Part shown: positions 7,592-13,988 of the stretch, piece by piece | Numbering within the stretch: the stretch's first letter is position 1 | How the letters are laid out: each line of letters begins with the position of its first letter | Origin: Candidatus Moranbacteria bacterium RIFOXYA12_FULL_35_19 | GTDB lineage: Bacteria; Patescibacteriota; Minisyncoccia; Moranbacterales; UBA2206 | Assembly: GCA_001784805.1 (NCBI GenBank) | Contig: MFSE01000021.1 | Span: 68,241-117,215 of the forward strand | Length of the DNA stretch: 48,975 nt | Direction: 5' to 3' | The notes under the pieces: generated by a model | Databases searched by the model: none | What the model saw: the letters and a program-made list of their open reading frames with translations, nothing else | Told to the model about the DNA's origin: nothing | Translations under genes and position numbers: made by a program

Positions 7592-7858
7592 TGTACTATG
7601 TCTACTTATTAAAAAGTATAAAAACAGGAAAACATTATATTGGATGCACAAGCGATCTAAGAAGAAGATTCGCAGAGCATAATAATGGAAAAAGTTTTTA
7701 TACTAAGGATAAAAGACCATGGGAATTAAGATATTATGAAGCTTTTTATTCTCAAGAGGATGCTTTTAGTAGAGAAAAACAATTAAAGAAAAATAAAAGC
7801 GGGTATAGAGAATTAAAAAGAAGATTAGAAAAAAGCTTAAAATAAAGTGAGGGGGGAT
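7571..7858. mobile_element. Inverted-repeat cassette carrying the GIY-YIG ORF
   Basis: A perfect 21-bp inverted repeat (7571-7591 and 7838-7858; ATCCCCCCTCACTTTATTTT plus A) encloses the ORF. The start codon overlaps the last base of the left arm and the stop codon lies within the right arm, so the cassette holds nothing but the gene. A third, diverged copy of the arm is at 7492. This parallels the GxxExxY cassette at 2206-2676. Confidence 0.6.
7591..7845 (+). CDS. GIY-YIG endonuclease-like protein (UPF0213/YhbQ type)
   Basis: Single-domain GIY-YIG protein of 84 aa. The motifs are YYVYLLKS and HYIGCTSDLRRRFAEHN (the YVY...YIG pair and catalytic-type Arg), and FSREKQLKKNKSGY with the conserved Glu. 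Length is usual for the YhbQ-like class, whose members are poorly characterised; DNA nicking or repair roles have been proposed. Enclosure by a perfect inverted repeat that touches both start and stop codons suggests the ORF moves with the repeat. No Shine-Dalgarno is visible; the bases before the ATG belong to the repeat arm. Confidence 0.88.
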   Translation: MYYVYLLKSIKTGKHYIGCTSDLRRRFAEHNNGKSFYTKDKRPWELRYYEAFYSQEDAFSREKQLKKNKSGYRELKRRLEKSLK

Positions 7859-7887
7859 GAACGGGAAACAAAAACAAAAACAAAAAA

Positions 7888-7912
7888 CTCCACCAATTTG
7901 GTGGGTTTTTTA
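7888..7912 (+). terminator. Intrinsic terminator
   Basis: CTCCACCAATTTGGTGGG followed by TTTTTTA; the stem is CCACC/GGTGG. It closes the GIY-YIG region before the next promoter. Confidence 0.65.
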
Positions 7913-7989
7913 TTTTACAAAAAATTATCAAACCACAAATTTTGCTTTTGTCAAGCCAAATTCGCCAGTTGACGGAGGATAACTTTCTC

Positions 7990-8017
7990 TTGACATAAAT
8001 TTGGTATTTGGTAGTAT
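7990..8017 (+). promoter_or_regulatory. Sigma-70-type promoter
   Basis: TTGACA (7990-7995), 16-base spacer, TAGTAT (8012-8017). It faces the structured transcript that ends in the long terminator at 8133-8189. Confidence 0.55.
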
Positions 8018-8023
8018 TAAATT

Positions 8024-8189
8024 AAGAAGGAAATAAAAAACAATAGAATAAAAAATCTTGACAAGGAGGGTTGTCGAGATAGGGTGAATATGCAAGCATT
8101 TTTTTGGGTGAAAAAAATTGTTTCATTTTTCAAAAGCCAATCATTGGTTGTTATTGAGTTATAGCAATCAGCGATTGGCTTTTTTTGTA
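8024..8189 (+). ncRNA. Predicted structured RNA or leader with SD-like hairpin loop
   Basis: From the promoter at 7990 a transcript of about 165 nt would contain the hairpin CTTGACAA-GGAGGG-TTGTCGAG (8057-8078), an 8-bp stem presenting a Shine-Dalgarno-like loop. It would end in a long hairpin (8135-8182, AAGCCAATC...GATTGGCTT) followed by seven T. No family is recognised. A 24-codon ORF (8090-8164) lies inside it. This could be an independent RNA, an attenuator, or the message of a short hydrophobic peptide. Confidence 0.45.
8090..8164 (+). CDS. Possible 24-aa hydrophobic/cationic peptide
   Basis: The ORF reads MQAFFWVKKIVSFFKSQSLV and a short tail. It is amphipathic and resembles leader peptides or type I toxins in general character only. 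Its stop codon falls inside the terminator hairpin. The only good Shine-Dalgarno (AAGGAGGG) is about 20 bases upstream and buried in a hairpin, so translation is uncertain. Confidence 0.2.
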   Translation: MQAFFWVKKIVSFFKSQSLVVIEL

Positions 8190-8206
8190 TTTAAAAATTG
8201 AATATG

Positions 8207-8266
8207 GTAGGGGGTTCAATTTATTGAACCTGAAATAATTTGGGGTTTGATAAATCAAGCCCCTAC
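8207..8266. repeat. Palindromic repeat GTAGGGG...CCCCTAC
   Basis: Outer GTAGGGG/CCCCTAC arms enclose two self-palindromic cores, GGTTCAATTTATTGAACC-like and GGTTTGATAAATCAAGCC, which also pair with each other. The remainder of 8190-8349 shows no gene. Confidence 0.75.
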
Positions 8267-8349
8267 GAAAAAGCCAATCAGGTCGAGGGTGTCGGACTAC
8301 CCAAAGTGTCCAAAATTAATTAGTCTAATAAATTTAATTTAAAACAATT

Positions 8350-9021
8350 ATGAAAAATATAATTAAAAGTTTGCTAGTTGTTGTAGCTGTCGCTGCAGTG
8401 GCTGGTGGCGCAACATGGTCATATTGGAGCGACACCGTAACAAGCTCTGAAAATAGCTTTGCTTCAGGAACAATGGAGTTGGAAATAAATGATAATCTAT
8501 CCGCAGCTACTGCTTCTGCTGTTTTCAATGTAACTGGTCTATATCCAGGAGCTGATATCCCTGAGCAAAATTTCAAAATTGAGAATATTGGTTCAGTAAA
8601 TGCAAATCATATTGATTTAACTGTTACTTTGGATGTCGATAATGATTTAGCGAAAAATATTTACTTTACTACTGATGACAATGGTATGAGATTTGGTGCT
8701 TCAACTAGCGGGGATCAATCAGATCTTATTGCTCAAGAAATGATTTTAGGAGATTTAGGAAATGATTATCACATCACTCAACCAGGCGGCGCTTTGTTTG
8801 CAGGAGTTGATACTAATAGTGATGGAAGACTTTCTCTTTCAGAACTTGCAGCTGCGGGAAAGATTCAAATTTCTCCAGATAGCAATAATGAAGGAATCAA
8901 TGCTGGAACAACCGCTTATCTTTATATGCATCCACATGTTGACATTGCTTTGACAGCTCAAGGGGAAACTGTTAACGCGACTTTTACCTTTGATTTGCAA
9001 CAGGATGCTTCTCAGTTATAA
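8350..9021 (+). CDS. TasA/camelysin-like surface protein with SipW-type signal
   Basis: Predicted exported structural protein of the TasA/CalY (camelysin) type, the group that forms matrix fibres in Bacillus. The 223 residues begin with a SipW-cognate signal peptide: MKNIIKSLLVVVAVAAVAGG, then TWSYWSDTVTSSENSFASGT, in which the Ser/Asp-rich stretch after the hydrophobic core is typical. A beta-rich domain follows, ending with VNATFTFDLQQ. Around residue 157 it contains DTNSDGRLSLSEL, a good EF-hand/dockerin-like calcium loop that is not usual in TasA. It heads the cluster with sipW and two other exported proteins. Fibre formation is inference from the family. Confidence 0.82.
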   Translation: MKNIIKSLLVVVAVAAVAGGATWSYWSDTVTSSENSFASGTMELEINDNLSAATASAVFNVTGLYPGADIPEQNFKIENIGSVNANHIDLTVTLDVDNDLAKNIYFTTDDNGMRFGASTSGDQSDLIAQEMILGDLGNDYHITQPGGALFAGVDTNSDGRLSLSELAAAGKIQISPDSNNEGINAGTTAYLYMHPHVDIALTAQGETVNATFTFDLQQDASQL

Positions 9022-9033
9022 TCTGATTTCTTT

Positions 9034-9059
9034 TCGTTCCGCGATTTTTCGCGGGACGA
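9034..9059 (+). promoter_or_regulatory. Intercistronic hairpin between the TasA-like gene and sipW
   Basis: TCGTTCCGCG and CGCGGGACGA form a 10-bp stem with loop ATTTTT. No T-run follows, so it is better read as a transcript-processing or stability element than a terminator. It would favour higher expression of the fibre gene than of the peptidase. Confidence 0.45.
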
Positions 9060-9090
9060 GTGGAACTAGGATTTCGAGAAAGACAAATTT

Positions 9091-9678
9091 ATGATCGGAA
9101 AAATTTTCAAAACAATATTAAATACTATTTTAGGAATCTTGATTTTTATCGGAATTTTGGTAGTATTTTCTTTTTTGAAAATCCCGGGGAATTATAAGAT
9201 TTTCACCGTCCAATCAGGCTCGATGGAGCCAGCCATTCATACCGGCAGTCTGATTTTTGTCAAACCGCTTGAAGGATATAAAAAGGGTGATATTGTGACC
9301 AGGACAACCAAAGATGGAAAAGCAACAGTGACGCATAGAATAATTGAGGAGGCAGAGGAGAAAGGGGAAGTTTATTTCAAAACTAAAGGAGATGCCAATG
9401 ATGGTGGGGATACGGAAAAGGTTTTTGCAAAAGAAATTATCGGTAAATCATTTCTGGTTGTGCCACTATTGGGATATCCAGTAAATTATGCTAAAACACC
9501 AGTCGGCTTGGTTTTGATCATAATTATTCCCGCCGTGGTTATTATTTATGACGAAGCGCAAAAAATAAAAGCGGAAATTTTGAAAAAAATTGATTATCGA
9601 AAAAGAATGAAAAAAAGAGAAGAGACTTTGAATAATAAAAATGAAGAAAAAAATGAAGAAACGCAAGAAAAAATATAA
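9091..9678 (+). CDS. sipW: Signal peptidase I, SipW (ER/archaeal) type
   Basis: Membrane peptidase that removes signal peptides, here probably from the neighbouring TasA-like and lamin-tail proteins. Residues: an N-terminal membrane segment (ILGILIFIGILVVFSFL), the catalytic serine in QSGSMEPAIHTGS, and THRI carrying His in place of the bacterial Lys. This Ser/His dyad defines the ER/SipW class. A second membrane segment (LVLIIIIPAVVIIY) precedes a long basic/acidic cytoplasmic tail. Its last 38 bases overlap the start of the next gene, implying translational coupling. Confidence 0.9.
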   Translation: MIGKIFKTILNTILGILIFIGILVVFSFLKIPGNYKIFTVQSGSMEPAIHTGSLIFVKPLEGYKKGDIVTRTTKDGKATVTHRIIEEAEEKGEVYFKTKGDANDGGDTEKVFAKEIIGKSFLVVPLLGYPVNYAKTPVGLVLIIIIPAVVIIYDEAQKIKAEILKKIDYRKRMKKREETLNNKNEEKNEETQEKI

Positions 9679-11266
9679 ATCTGTGATTACGCAAAGAATT
9701 TTCCAATCGGTGAAAAAATTAGCGATGGTTTTTTGTGGTTTATTTTTGATTCTTGGGATGGGAAAAATTCAGGGAACTAGTTCATATTTTGCAGATAGTG
9801 CTGTTTCAGCTGGAAACGCTTTTTCCTCTGGCTATTGGATAGTGCCAACAGTGGAAGTGATTAGTCCGGAGTCTGGCGATGAGTGGCAAGTTGGTTCGAC
9901 GCAAGATATTACTTGGACGGCTGATTCTTCTGATCCGACAAAAACAGCCGGAATGAGTATTGACATTAATTATCAATGTGGTGGTGGTTCTTGGAGTAAT
10001 ATTGCTAATGGCACGACTAATGACGGAAGTTATTCTTGGATAGTGCCGACAAATATTTCGGATGAATGCGAAATTCGAATTTTTGCTACTGATGACTATG
10101 CTCTTACGGGAATGGATGATAGTGATCAATTTGAAATTTCTTATATGATTGTGCTTAATGAATTTGTGCCGTATCCGGCATCAGGACTGACTGAAATGGT
10201 GGAAATTTATAATTACGGCGATGAAGCGGTGGATGTTAACAATTGGTTTATCACTGACAATCAGGGGCCGGCGTCGCATCGAAGGCTGATTGATTCAGCT
10301 CATACTGATACAGGAAGCACAACGATTAACCCGTCATCTAGCCGATTTTTGGTAATTACAAATTATGCGGATTTTTATCTTAATAATACTGGTTCGGATG
10401 ATGTTCGGCTTTATGACAGCGCGGGAAATTTGATTGATGAACACAGTTTTTCAGATGCAGTGCAAGGAAAATCGTACGCGCGGATTCCAGATGGCGTTGG
10501 CAATTGGGTTGATCCCGTGCCGACTCCGGGAGAAAAAAATAATCCAAGCAATGATTTGGATGATATGAGAAAATATTATAAAAAAGCTTGTTTTGATGAC
10601 GGTAAACCGATTTGCAAAGAAAGCTTTTTGAAATCACTGGGGCTTTTGGAGGAGGATAAAAAAGAAGAAAAAGCAGAAGAAATTATCGAAGAAATAATTG
10701 TTGAAGAAAATCCGGTGATTCCAATTGAAGAGTCTACTGTTGAAGAAGAGGATAGCGTTGCTGATGAAGAAGAGGCGGAAATTGAAACAGATGAAAATAA
10801 TACTGATGAAACCGAAGATAATAATGTTTTGGAAGAAGAATTAAACGAAGAAATTGCGGAGGAAGTTTTGCCTTCCGAAGAAGAATTAATTGAGGAAGAA
10901 AATAATAATACGGATGAAACGGTAGAAGCAGAAGGTGAGACAGAAAAAAATATTTCCGAAGAAGAAGATGAAGAAAAAACAGAAACAGAAGAAGTGAAGA
11001 AGGAACCTACTTTATCGGTAGACGAGGAGGAAAAGGAAAATGAGGATAAAAAAATTGAAGAAGAAAAACTAGAGGCTGAGAAAAAAGCTAAAGCTAAGGC
11101 TGAAGAAGAAGAGAAAGAAAAAATAAAAGCACAGGAAGAAAAAGCTAAGGTTGAGGCTAAAGCTAAGGAGGAAGATGAAAAAAAGAAAGAAAAAGAAAAG
11201 AAAGATAATGAGGAAAAAGAGGATGACAAAAAAGAAGAAGCAAAGAAGGAGGAAGAGGCTGAATAA
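9641..11266 (+). CDS. Lamin-tail-domain surface protein with Lys/Glu-rich tail
   Basis: Exported multidomain protein, 541 aa. A SipW-type signal region (KLAMVFCGLFLILGMG, then YFADSAVSAGNAFSSG) is followed at about 65-145 by a Kre9/KNH-like beta domain (VISPESGDEWQVGSTQDITW). A lamin tail domain comes next, about 150-300 (IVLNEFVPYPASG, WFITDNQGPASH, GKSYARIPDG). From about residue 345 to the end the protein is almost only Glu, Lys, Ala and Asp, predicted as a long charged helix. The start overlaps sipW. The tail might reach through or bind envelope or DNA; that is speculation. The ORF track's antisense Ser- and Phe-rich ORFs here are shadows of this tail. Confidence 0.8.
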   Translation: MKKKMKKRKKKYKSVITQRIFQSVKKLAMVFCGLFLILGMGKIQGTSSYFADSAVSAGNAFSSGYWIVPTVEVISPESGDEWQVGSTQDITWTADSSDPTKTAGMSIDINYQCGGGSWSNIANGTTNDGSYSWIVPTNISDECEIRIFATDDYALTGMDDSDQFEISYMIVLNEFVPYPASGLTEMVEIYNYGDEAVDVNNWFITDNQGPASHRRLIDSAHTDTGSTTINPSSSRFLVITNYADFYLNNTGSDDVRLYDSAGNLIDEHSFSDAVQGKSYARIPDGVGNWVDPVPTPGEKNNPSNDLDDMRKYYKKACFDDGKPICKESFLKSLGLLEEDKKEEKAEEIIEEIIVEENPVIPIEESTVEEEDSVADEEEAEIETDENNTDETEDNNVLEEELNEEIAEEVLPSEEELIEEENNNTDETVEAEGETEKNISEEEDEEKTETEEVKKEPTLSVDEEEKENEDKKIEEEKLEAEKKAKAKAEEEEKEKIKAQEEKAKVEAKAKEEDEKKKEKEKKDNEEKEDDKKEEAKKEEEAE

Positions 11267-11289
11267 ATTAATGTAAAAATGCAAAAAAG

Positions 11290-12204
11290 ATGAAAAAATA
11301 TTTTATCAAAAATTTAGCGGTAATTTTTTTAGGAGCAATCTTTTTGATTGTGCCGGCAAATTTTGCATTGGCGGATGATGAAATTGATGTGGAATTTTCT
11401 GATGGAACGGATATTGATGGTGATGAAATTTTTGATGAAGACAATATTTATCCCGGCTGGGAGAAATCAAAAACGATTCGCGTGCAAAATGAACATCCTT
11501 CAGAAGATGCCGACCTTTATTTCACTTTTGATGTTAATGGCGACAAAAAATTAGCGGAGAAATTAAAGTTATATGTAATTAAAGTGGCAAATGATGATTA
11601 TCGGATTGGTGGCGAAGGTGACCGCTGGACGCTGGAAGAAGCGGACGAAGAAGAGTTATATGTTGACAGGCTGGATTCAGGAGAAGAGGAAGAGTATGAA
11701 ATAAAAATAAAATTTGACAAGGATGCTGGCAATGAATATCAAGGATTGGAAACTGATTTTGATATTGATTTTCAAATTGAATCGGGAGAAGCCGGATCAG
11801 GAACAGAAGGAGAAATTTTAGCGGGAGAAGGGCGGGTGGTTTCTGGCAATCCTCCAGCGGAAGAAGTCCAAGGCGCGACAACTGAAGAAGGTGGACAGGG
11901 CGGAGGGGAAATTGCTGGGCAGGAGGAAAAATGCCAAAGCTGGCCTAAATGGGTATGGATTTTGGCGCTAGCGATTTTTGCTGGAATTTTCGGATATGAC
12001 GCCAGAAAAAATTATGTTCGGGAGGAATATGGTTGGAAGATTGCTCTTTTGTGGACAGCTCTTGCAGTTGGATTTTGGTACTATTTTGACAAATGTCGAG
12101 AGTTCCAATGGTTTCTTTACGGCGCAATCATAATCGCTATTGCTGGTCATTTTCTTTACCTTTACTTACTTAGAAAAAAAGTAAAAACCCCAAAACTTGA
12201 CTAA
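11290..12204 (+). CDS. Exported beta-domain protein with C-terminal membrane anchor
   Basis: Unknown 304-aa protein in the surface cluster. A standard signal peptide (MKKYFIKNLAVIFLGAIFLI... ending FALADD) leads into an acidic extracytoplasmic domain. That domain contains DNIYPGWEKSKTIRVQNEHP and a DLYFTFDVNG strand reminiscent of the TasA/camelysin fold. A Gly/Glu linker follows (about residues 175-215). Three hydrophobic segments end the protein: WVWILALAIFAGIFG, WKIALLWTALAVGFWYYF and WFLYGAIIIAIAGHFLYLYLL. It could anchor the fibre to the membrane, as TapA-like partners do elsewhere; no sequence identity to TapA is claimed. It is followed by a terminator, so it is the last gene of the cluster. 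Confidence 0.7.
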   Translation: MKKYFIKNLAVIFLGAIFLIVPANFALADDEIDVEFSDGTDIDGDEIFDEDNIYPGWEKSKTIRVQNEHPSEDADLYFTFDVNGDKKLAEKLKLYVIKVANDDYRIGGEGDRWTLEEADEEELYVDRLDSGEEEEYEIKIKFDKDAGNEYQGLETDFDIDFQIESGEAGSGTEGEILAGEGRVVSGNPPAEEVQGATTEEGGQGGGEIAGQEEKCQSWPKWVWILALAIFAGIFGYDARKNYVREEYGWKIALLWTALAVGFWYYFDKCREFQWFLYGAIIIAIAGHFLYLYLLRKKVKTPKLD

Positions 12205-12232
12205 AAATTCAAAGTATGCTTAAATAATTGTT

Positions 12233-12262
12233 AGCCTAAAACATTAGGCTTTTAGTTTTTTT
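12233..12262 (+). terminator. Intrinsic terminator of the surface cluster
   Basis: AGCCTAA-AACA-TTAGGCT (12233-12250) followed by TTTTAGTTTTTTT. Confidence 0.75.
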
Positions 12263-12323
12263 AAAATTTATTCACATAAGTCTGCAATTAATTGATTTTT
12301 AAACTAAAAAAAGGAGGGTGAGA

Positions 12324-12683
12324 ATGTTTAACAATGCGTTATTGGCAGATGACGATGCGACTATAAATTATATTGTAGAAAAAGCCGTGTCGAACGCTTC
12401 GTTAGCAAAGAATATAATAATTACCGATGATAGGTTGGAACAAGTCGACATACTGAAACATAGCACAGTAGACTTGCTTGTTGTTGACCTAAAGAATGGC
12501 GGATCAAGAATTATTGAACTTGCCAGAAAAAAACATCCGAATATTAAAATTCTGTGTTTTTCGGGAAGTGTCAATGAGAATGTGGAAAGGATTGTGCGCG
12601 AAAGTGGCGCCAATGATTTTCTTGCAAAACCGGCCGGGATTGGTGAAATTACAGAAAAAATTAAGAATTTACAAATTAAGTAA
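12324..12683 (+). CDS. Stand-alone response-regulator receiver domain
   Basis: CheY-like REC domain of 119 aa with no output domain. The phosphorylation site set is recognisable: the acidic pair in LLADDD (about residues 7-9), the phospho-acceptor Asp in LLVVDLKN, the Thr/Ser switch position in CFSGS, and the conserved Lys in FLAKPAG. The track starts at a GTG (12318), but AAGGAGG ends 6 bases before the ATG at 12324, which I take as the start. The gene is monocistronic between two terminators. No histidine kinase is in the window, so its partner is unknown. Confidence 0.85.
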   Translation: MFNNALLADDDATINYIVEKAVSNASLAKNIIITDDRLEQVDILKHSTVDLLVVDLKNGGSRIIELARKKHPNIKILCFSGSVNENVERIVRESGANDFLAKPAGIGEITEKIKNLQIK

Positions 12684-12690
12684 GAGTGAC

Positions 12691-12733
12691 AAGGCGCTTC
12701 GTTGCAGATTCATTGCAACGGGCGCCTTTTTGT
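12691..12733 (+). terminator. Intrinsic terminator after the receiver-domain gene
   Basis: AAGGCGCTTCGTTGC pairs with GCAACGGGCGCCTT, followed by a T-run; starts 8 bases after the stop codon. Confidence 0.85.
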
Positions 12734-12788
12734 TTTGGGAGAAAGATAGTAGAATAGAAGTAAGAAGAAAGAAGTGAGATATAGGAAA

Positions 12789-12906
12789 ATTTTCAATTTT
12801 CAATTCACAAGTTTCAATGAATTTTCAAATTAAAAATTTTCAAACGGAATTTATTAAAAATATTGAAAATTGAGAATTGAGTGAAAATTGAAAATTGAGA
12901 ATTGGA
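12789..12906. repeat. AT-rich inverted repeat of GAAAATT units
   Basis: TTTTCAATTTTCAATTC-type sequence on the left and GAAAATTGAAAATTGAGAATTG on the right are reverse complements, with further partial copies between. Same design as the TACNAA elements but with a different unit. Confidence 0.65.
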
Positions 12907-12955
12907 AATTAAGATTAGATAAGAAACAAGATACAAAAATTAAGATGCAAATTTT

Positions 12956-13690
12956 ATGGAATATAAATATAATGCGATTGTTTTGAATAAGATTGATACG
13001 GGGGAAACTGACCGGGTGTATGTGGCCTATACTTTGGAAGCGGGGCGGATTTTGGCGCGGGCGATTGGAGTCAAAAAACCCAATGCGAAATTGGCGGGCA
13101 ATTTGGAGCCGATCACCTACTGCGAAATTTTTTTAGCCAAAGGCAAAGGGCGGGGCAATGTTACGGGCGCGATTGCGGTAGAAAATTTTTTGGCGATTAA
13201 GGAAAATGTCGAAGCGTTGGAAAAAGTTTTTAGTGCTTTCAAGATTTTTTCTCGCTTGGTGACCCAAGAAGAAAAAGACGAAAAAATATTTCGACTTCTT
13301 TTAGATTATCTGTTAGCAATGGAAAAACAAGCCGGCGGGGAAAAGATAGAGCTAAAAAATAATTTGAAATTTGATATTTTGACACTGGGATTTATTTTCA
13401 AATTATTGCAAAGTTTAGGCTATAAGCAGGAAGTAAAAAAGTGCGCCGTCTGTTTGACGAAATTGACTTCCGGAGAAAATTATTTTAGCGCAGAACTTGG
13501 CGGAACCCTTTGTCCGATTTGCGCTAAGCGCTCAAAAAATAAAATTAGGATAACAGACGAAGTGGTGAAATTTATCCGAATTTTTTTGGATAATAAAATA
13601 GAAAATATCGGCAAGATAAAATCAGAAAATAAAAATATCCATCATCTCAAAATTATCGCCCAAGAAGCGGTGAGATGGATAACGGGATAG
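12956..13690 (+). CDS. recO: DNA repair protein RecO
   Basis: RecO loads RecA onto SSB-coated single-stranded DNA in RecFOR recombinational repair and anneals strands. The 244 residues start with the N-terminal OB fold (MEYKYNAIVLNKIDTGETDR, close to the usual xEGIVLxxxxxxExD pattern), continue with helical sequence, and contain the zinc cysteines CAVC...CPIC at about residues 162 and 185. Length is normal. It stands alone between repeat-rich gaps. Confidence rests on the N-terminal pattern plus zinc motif; overall identity to well-known RecO proteins appears low. Confidence 0.85.
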   Translation: MEYKYNAIVLNKIDTGETDRVYVAYTLEAGRILARAIGVKKPNAKLAGNLEPITYCEIFLAKGKGRGNVTGAIAVENFLAIKENVEALEKVFSAFKIFSRLVTQEEKDEKIFRLLLDYLLAMEKQAGGEKIELKNNLKFDILTLGFIFKLLQSLGYKQEVKKCAVCLTKLTSGENYFSAELGGTLCPICAKRSKNKIRITDEVVKFIRIFLDNKIENIGKIKSENKNIHHLKIIAQEAVRWITG

Positions 13691-13696
13691 CTCTTC

Positions 13697-13727
13697 GCCA
13701 CTTTCTTTTTCCCAAAAAGAAAGTGGC
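13697..13727. repeat. Perfect palindrome, 14-bp arms
   Basis: GCCACTTTCTTTTT - CCC - AAAAAGAAAGTGGC just after recO. It lacks a T-run on the plus strand, so a REP-like element is more likely than a terminator. Confidence 0.7.
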
Positions 13728-13741
13728 AGAAAGAAAAAAGG

Positions 13742-13870
13742 CCACCCAAATAAAATAAAGAAATAAATTTTCGATTTTTTCGCTAAATTTACTAACTCCA
13801 CTTAGGCACTGATGAGTAAATTCTTAACGCGAAAAAATCTCAATTTATAATTCTTTATTTTATAGGGTGG
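13742..13870. repeat. Long hairpin element (~130 bp)
   Basis: CCACCCAAATAAAATAAAGA at the left pairs with TCTTTATTTTATAGGGTGG at the right. Inside, CGATTTTTTCGC pairs with GCGAAAAAATC and AATTTACT with AGTAAATT. Almost the whole element folds into one hairpin with a loop near 13793-13812. No ORF inside. The TAAAATAAAG arm core resembles the GIY-YIG cassette arm. Confidence 0.75.
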
Positions 13871-13932
13871 GTTGAAATGAGATTAAAATAATAGTATTGA
13901 AAAAGCTCAACTTTGGAGAAGTGTGGGTCTTG

Positions 13933-13961
13933 TTGTTAAAAACCAAAAAATCTAGTATTAT
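13933..13961 (+). promoter_or_regulatory. Promoter of the DUF11-like gene
   Basis: TTGTTA (13933-13938), 17-base spacer, TATTAT (13956-13961), 27 bases before the ATG. Confidence 0.5.
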
Positions 13962-13988
13962 AAAAGTATAAATTTAAAAACAAATACT

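Noticed and set aside
10576-11284. Minus-strand ORFs rich in Ser (217 aa) and Phe (71 aa)
   Set aside because: They are the antisense shadow of the Glu/Lys codons of the lamin-tail protein; no start signals and no family features.
12318-12323. GTG start for the receiver-domain gene
   Set aside because: The GTG overlaps the Shine-Dalgarno; the ATG at 12324 has the correct spacing.
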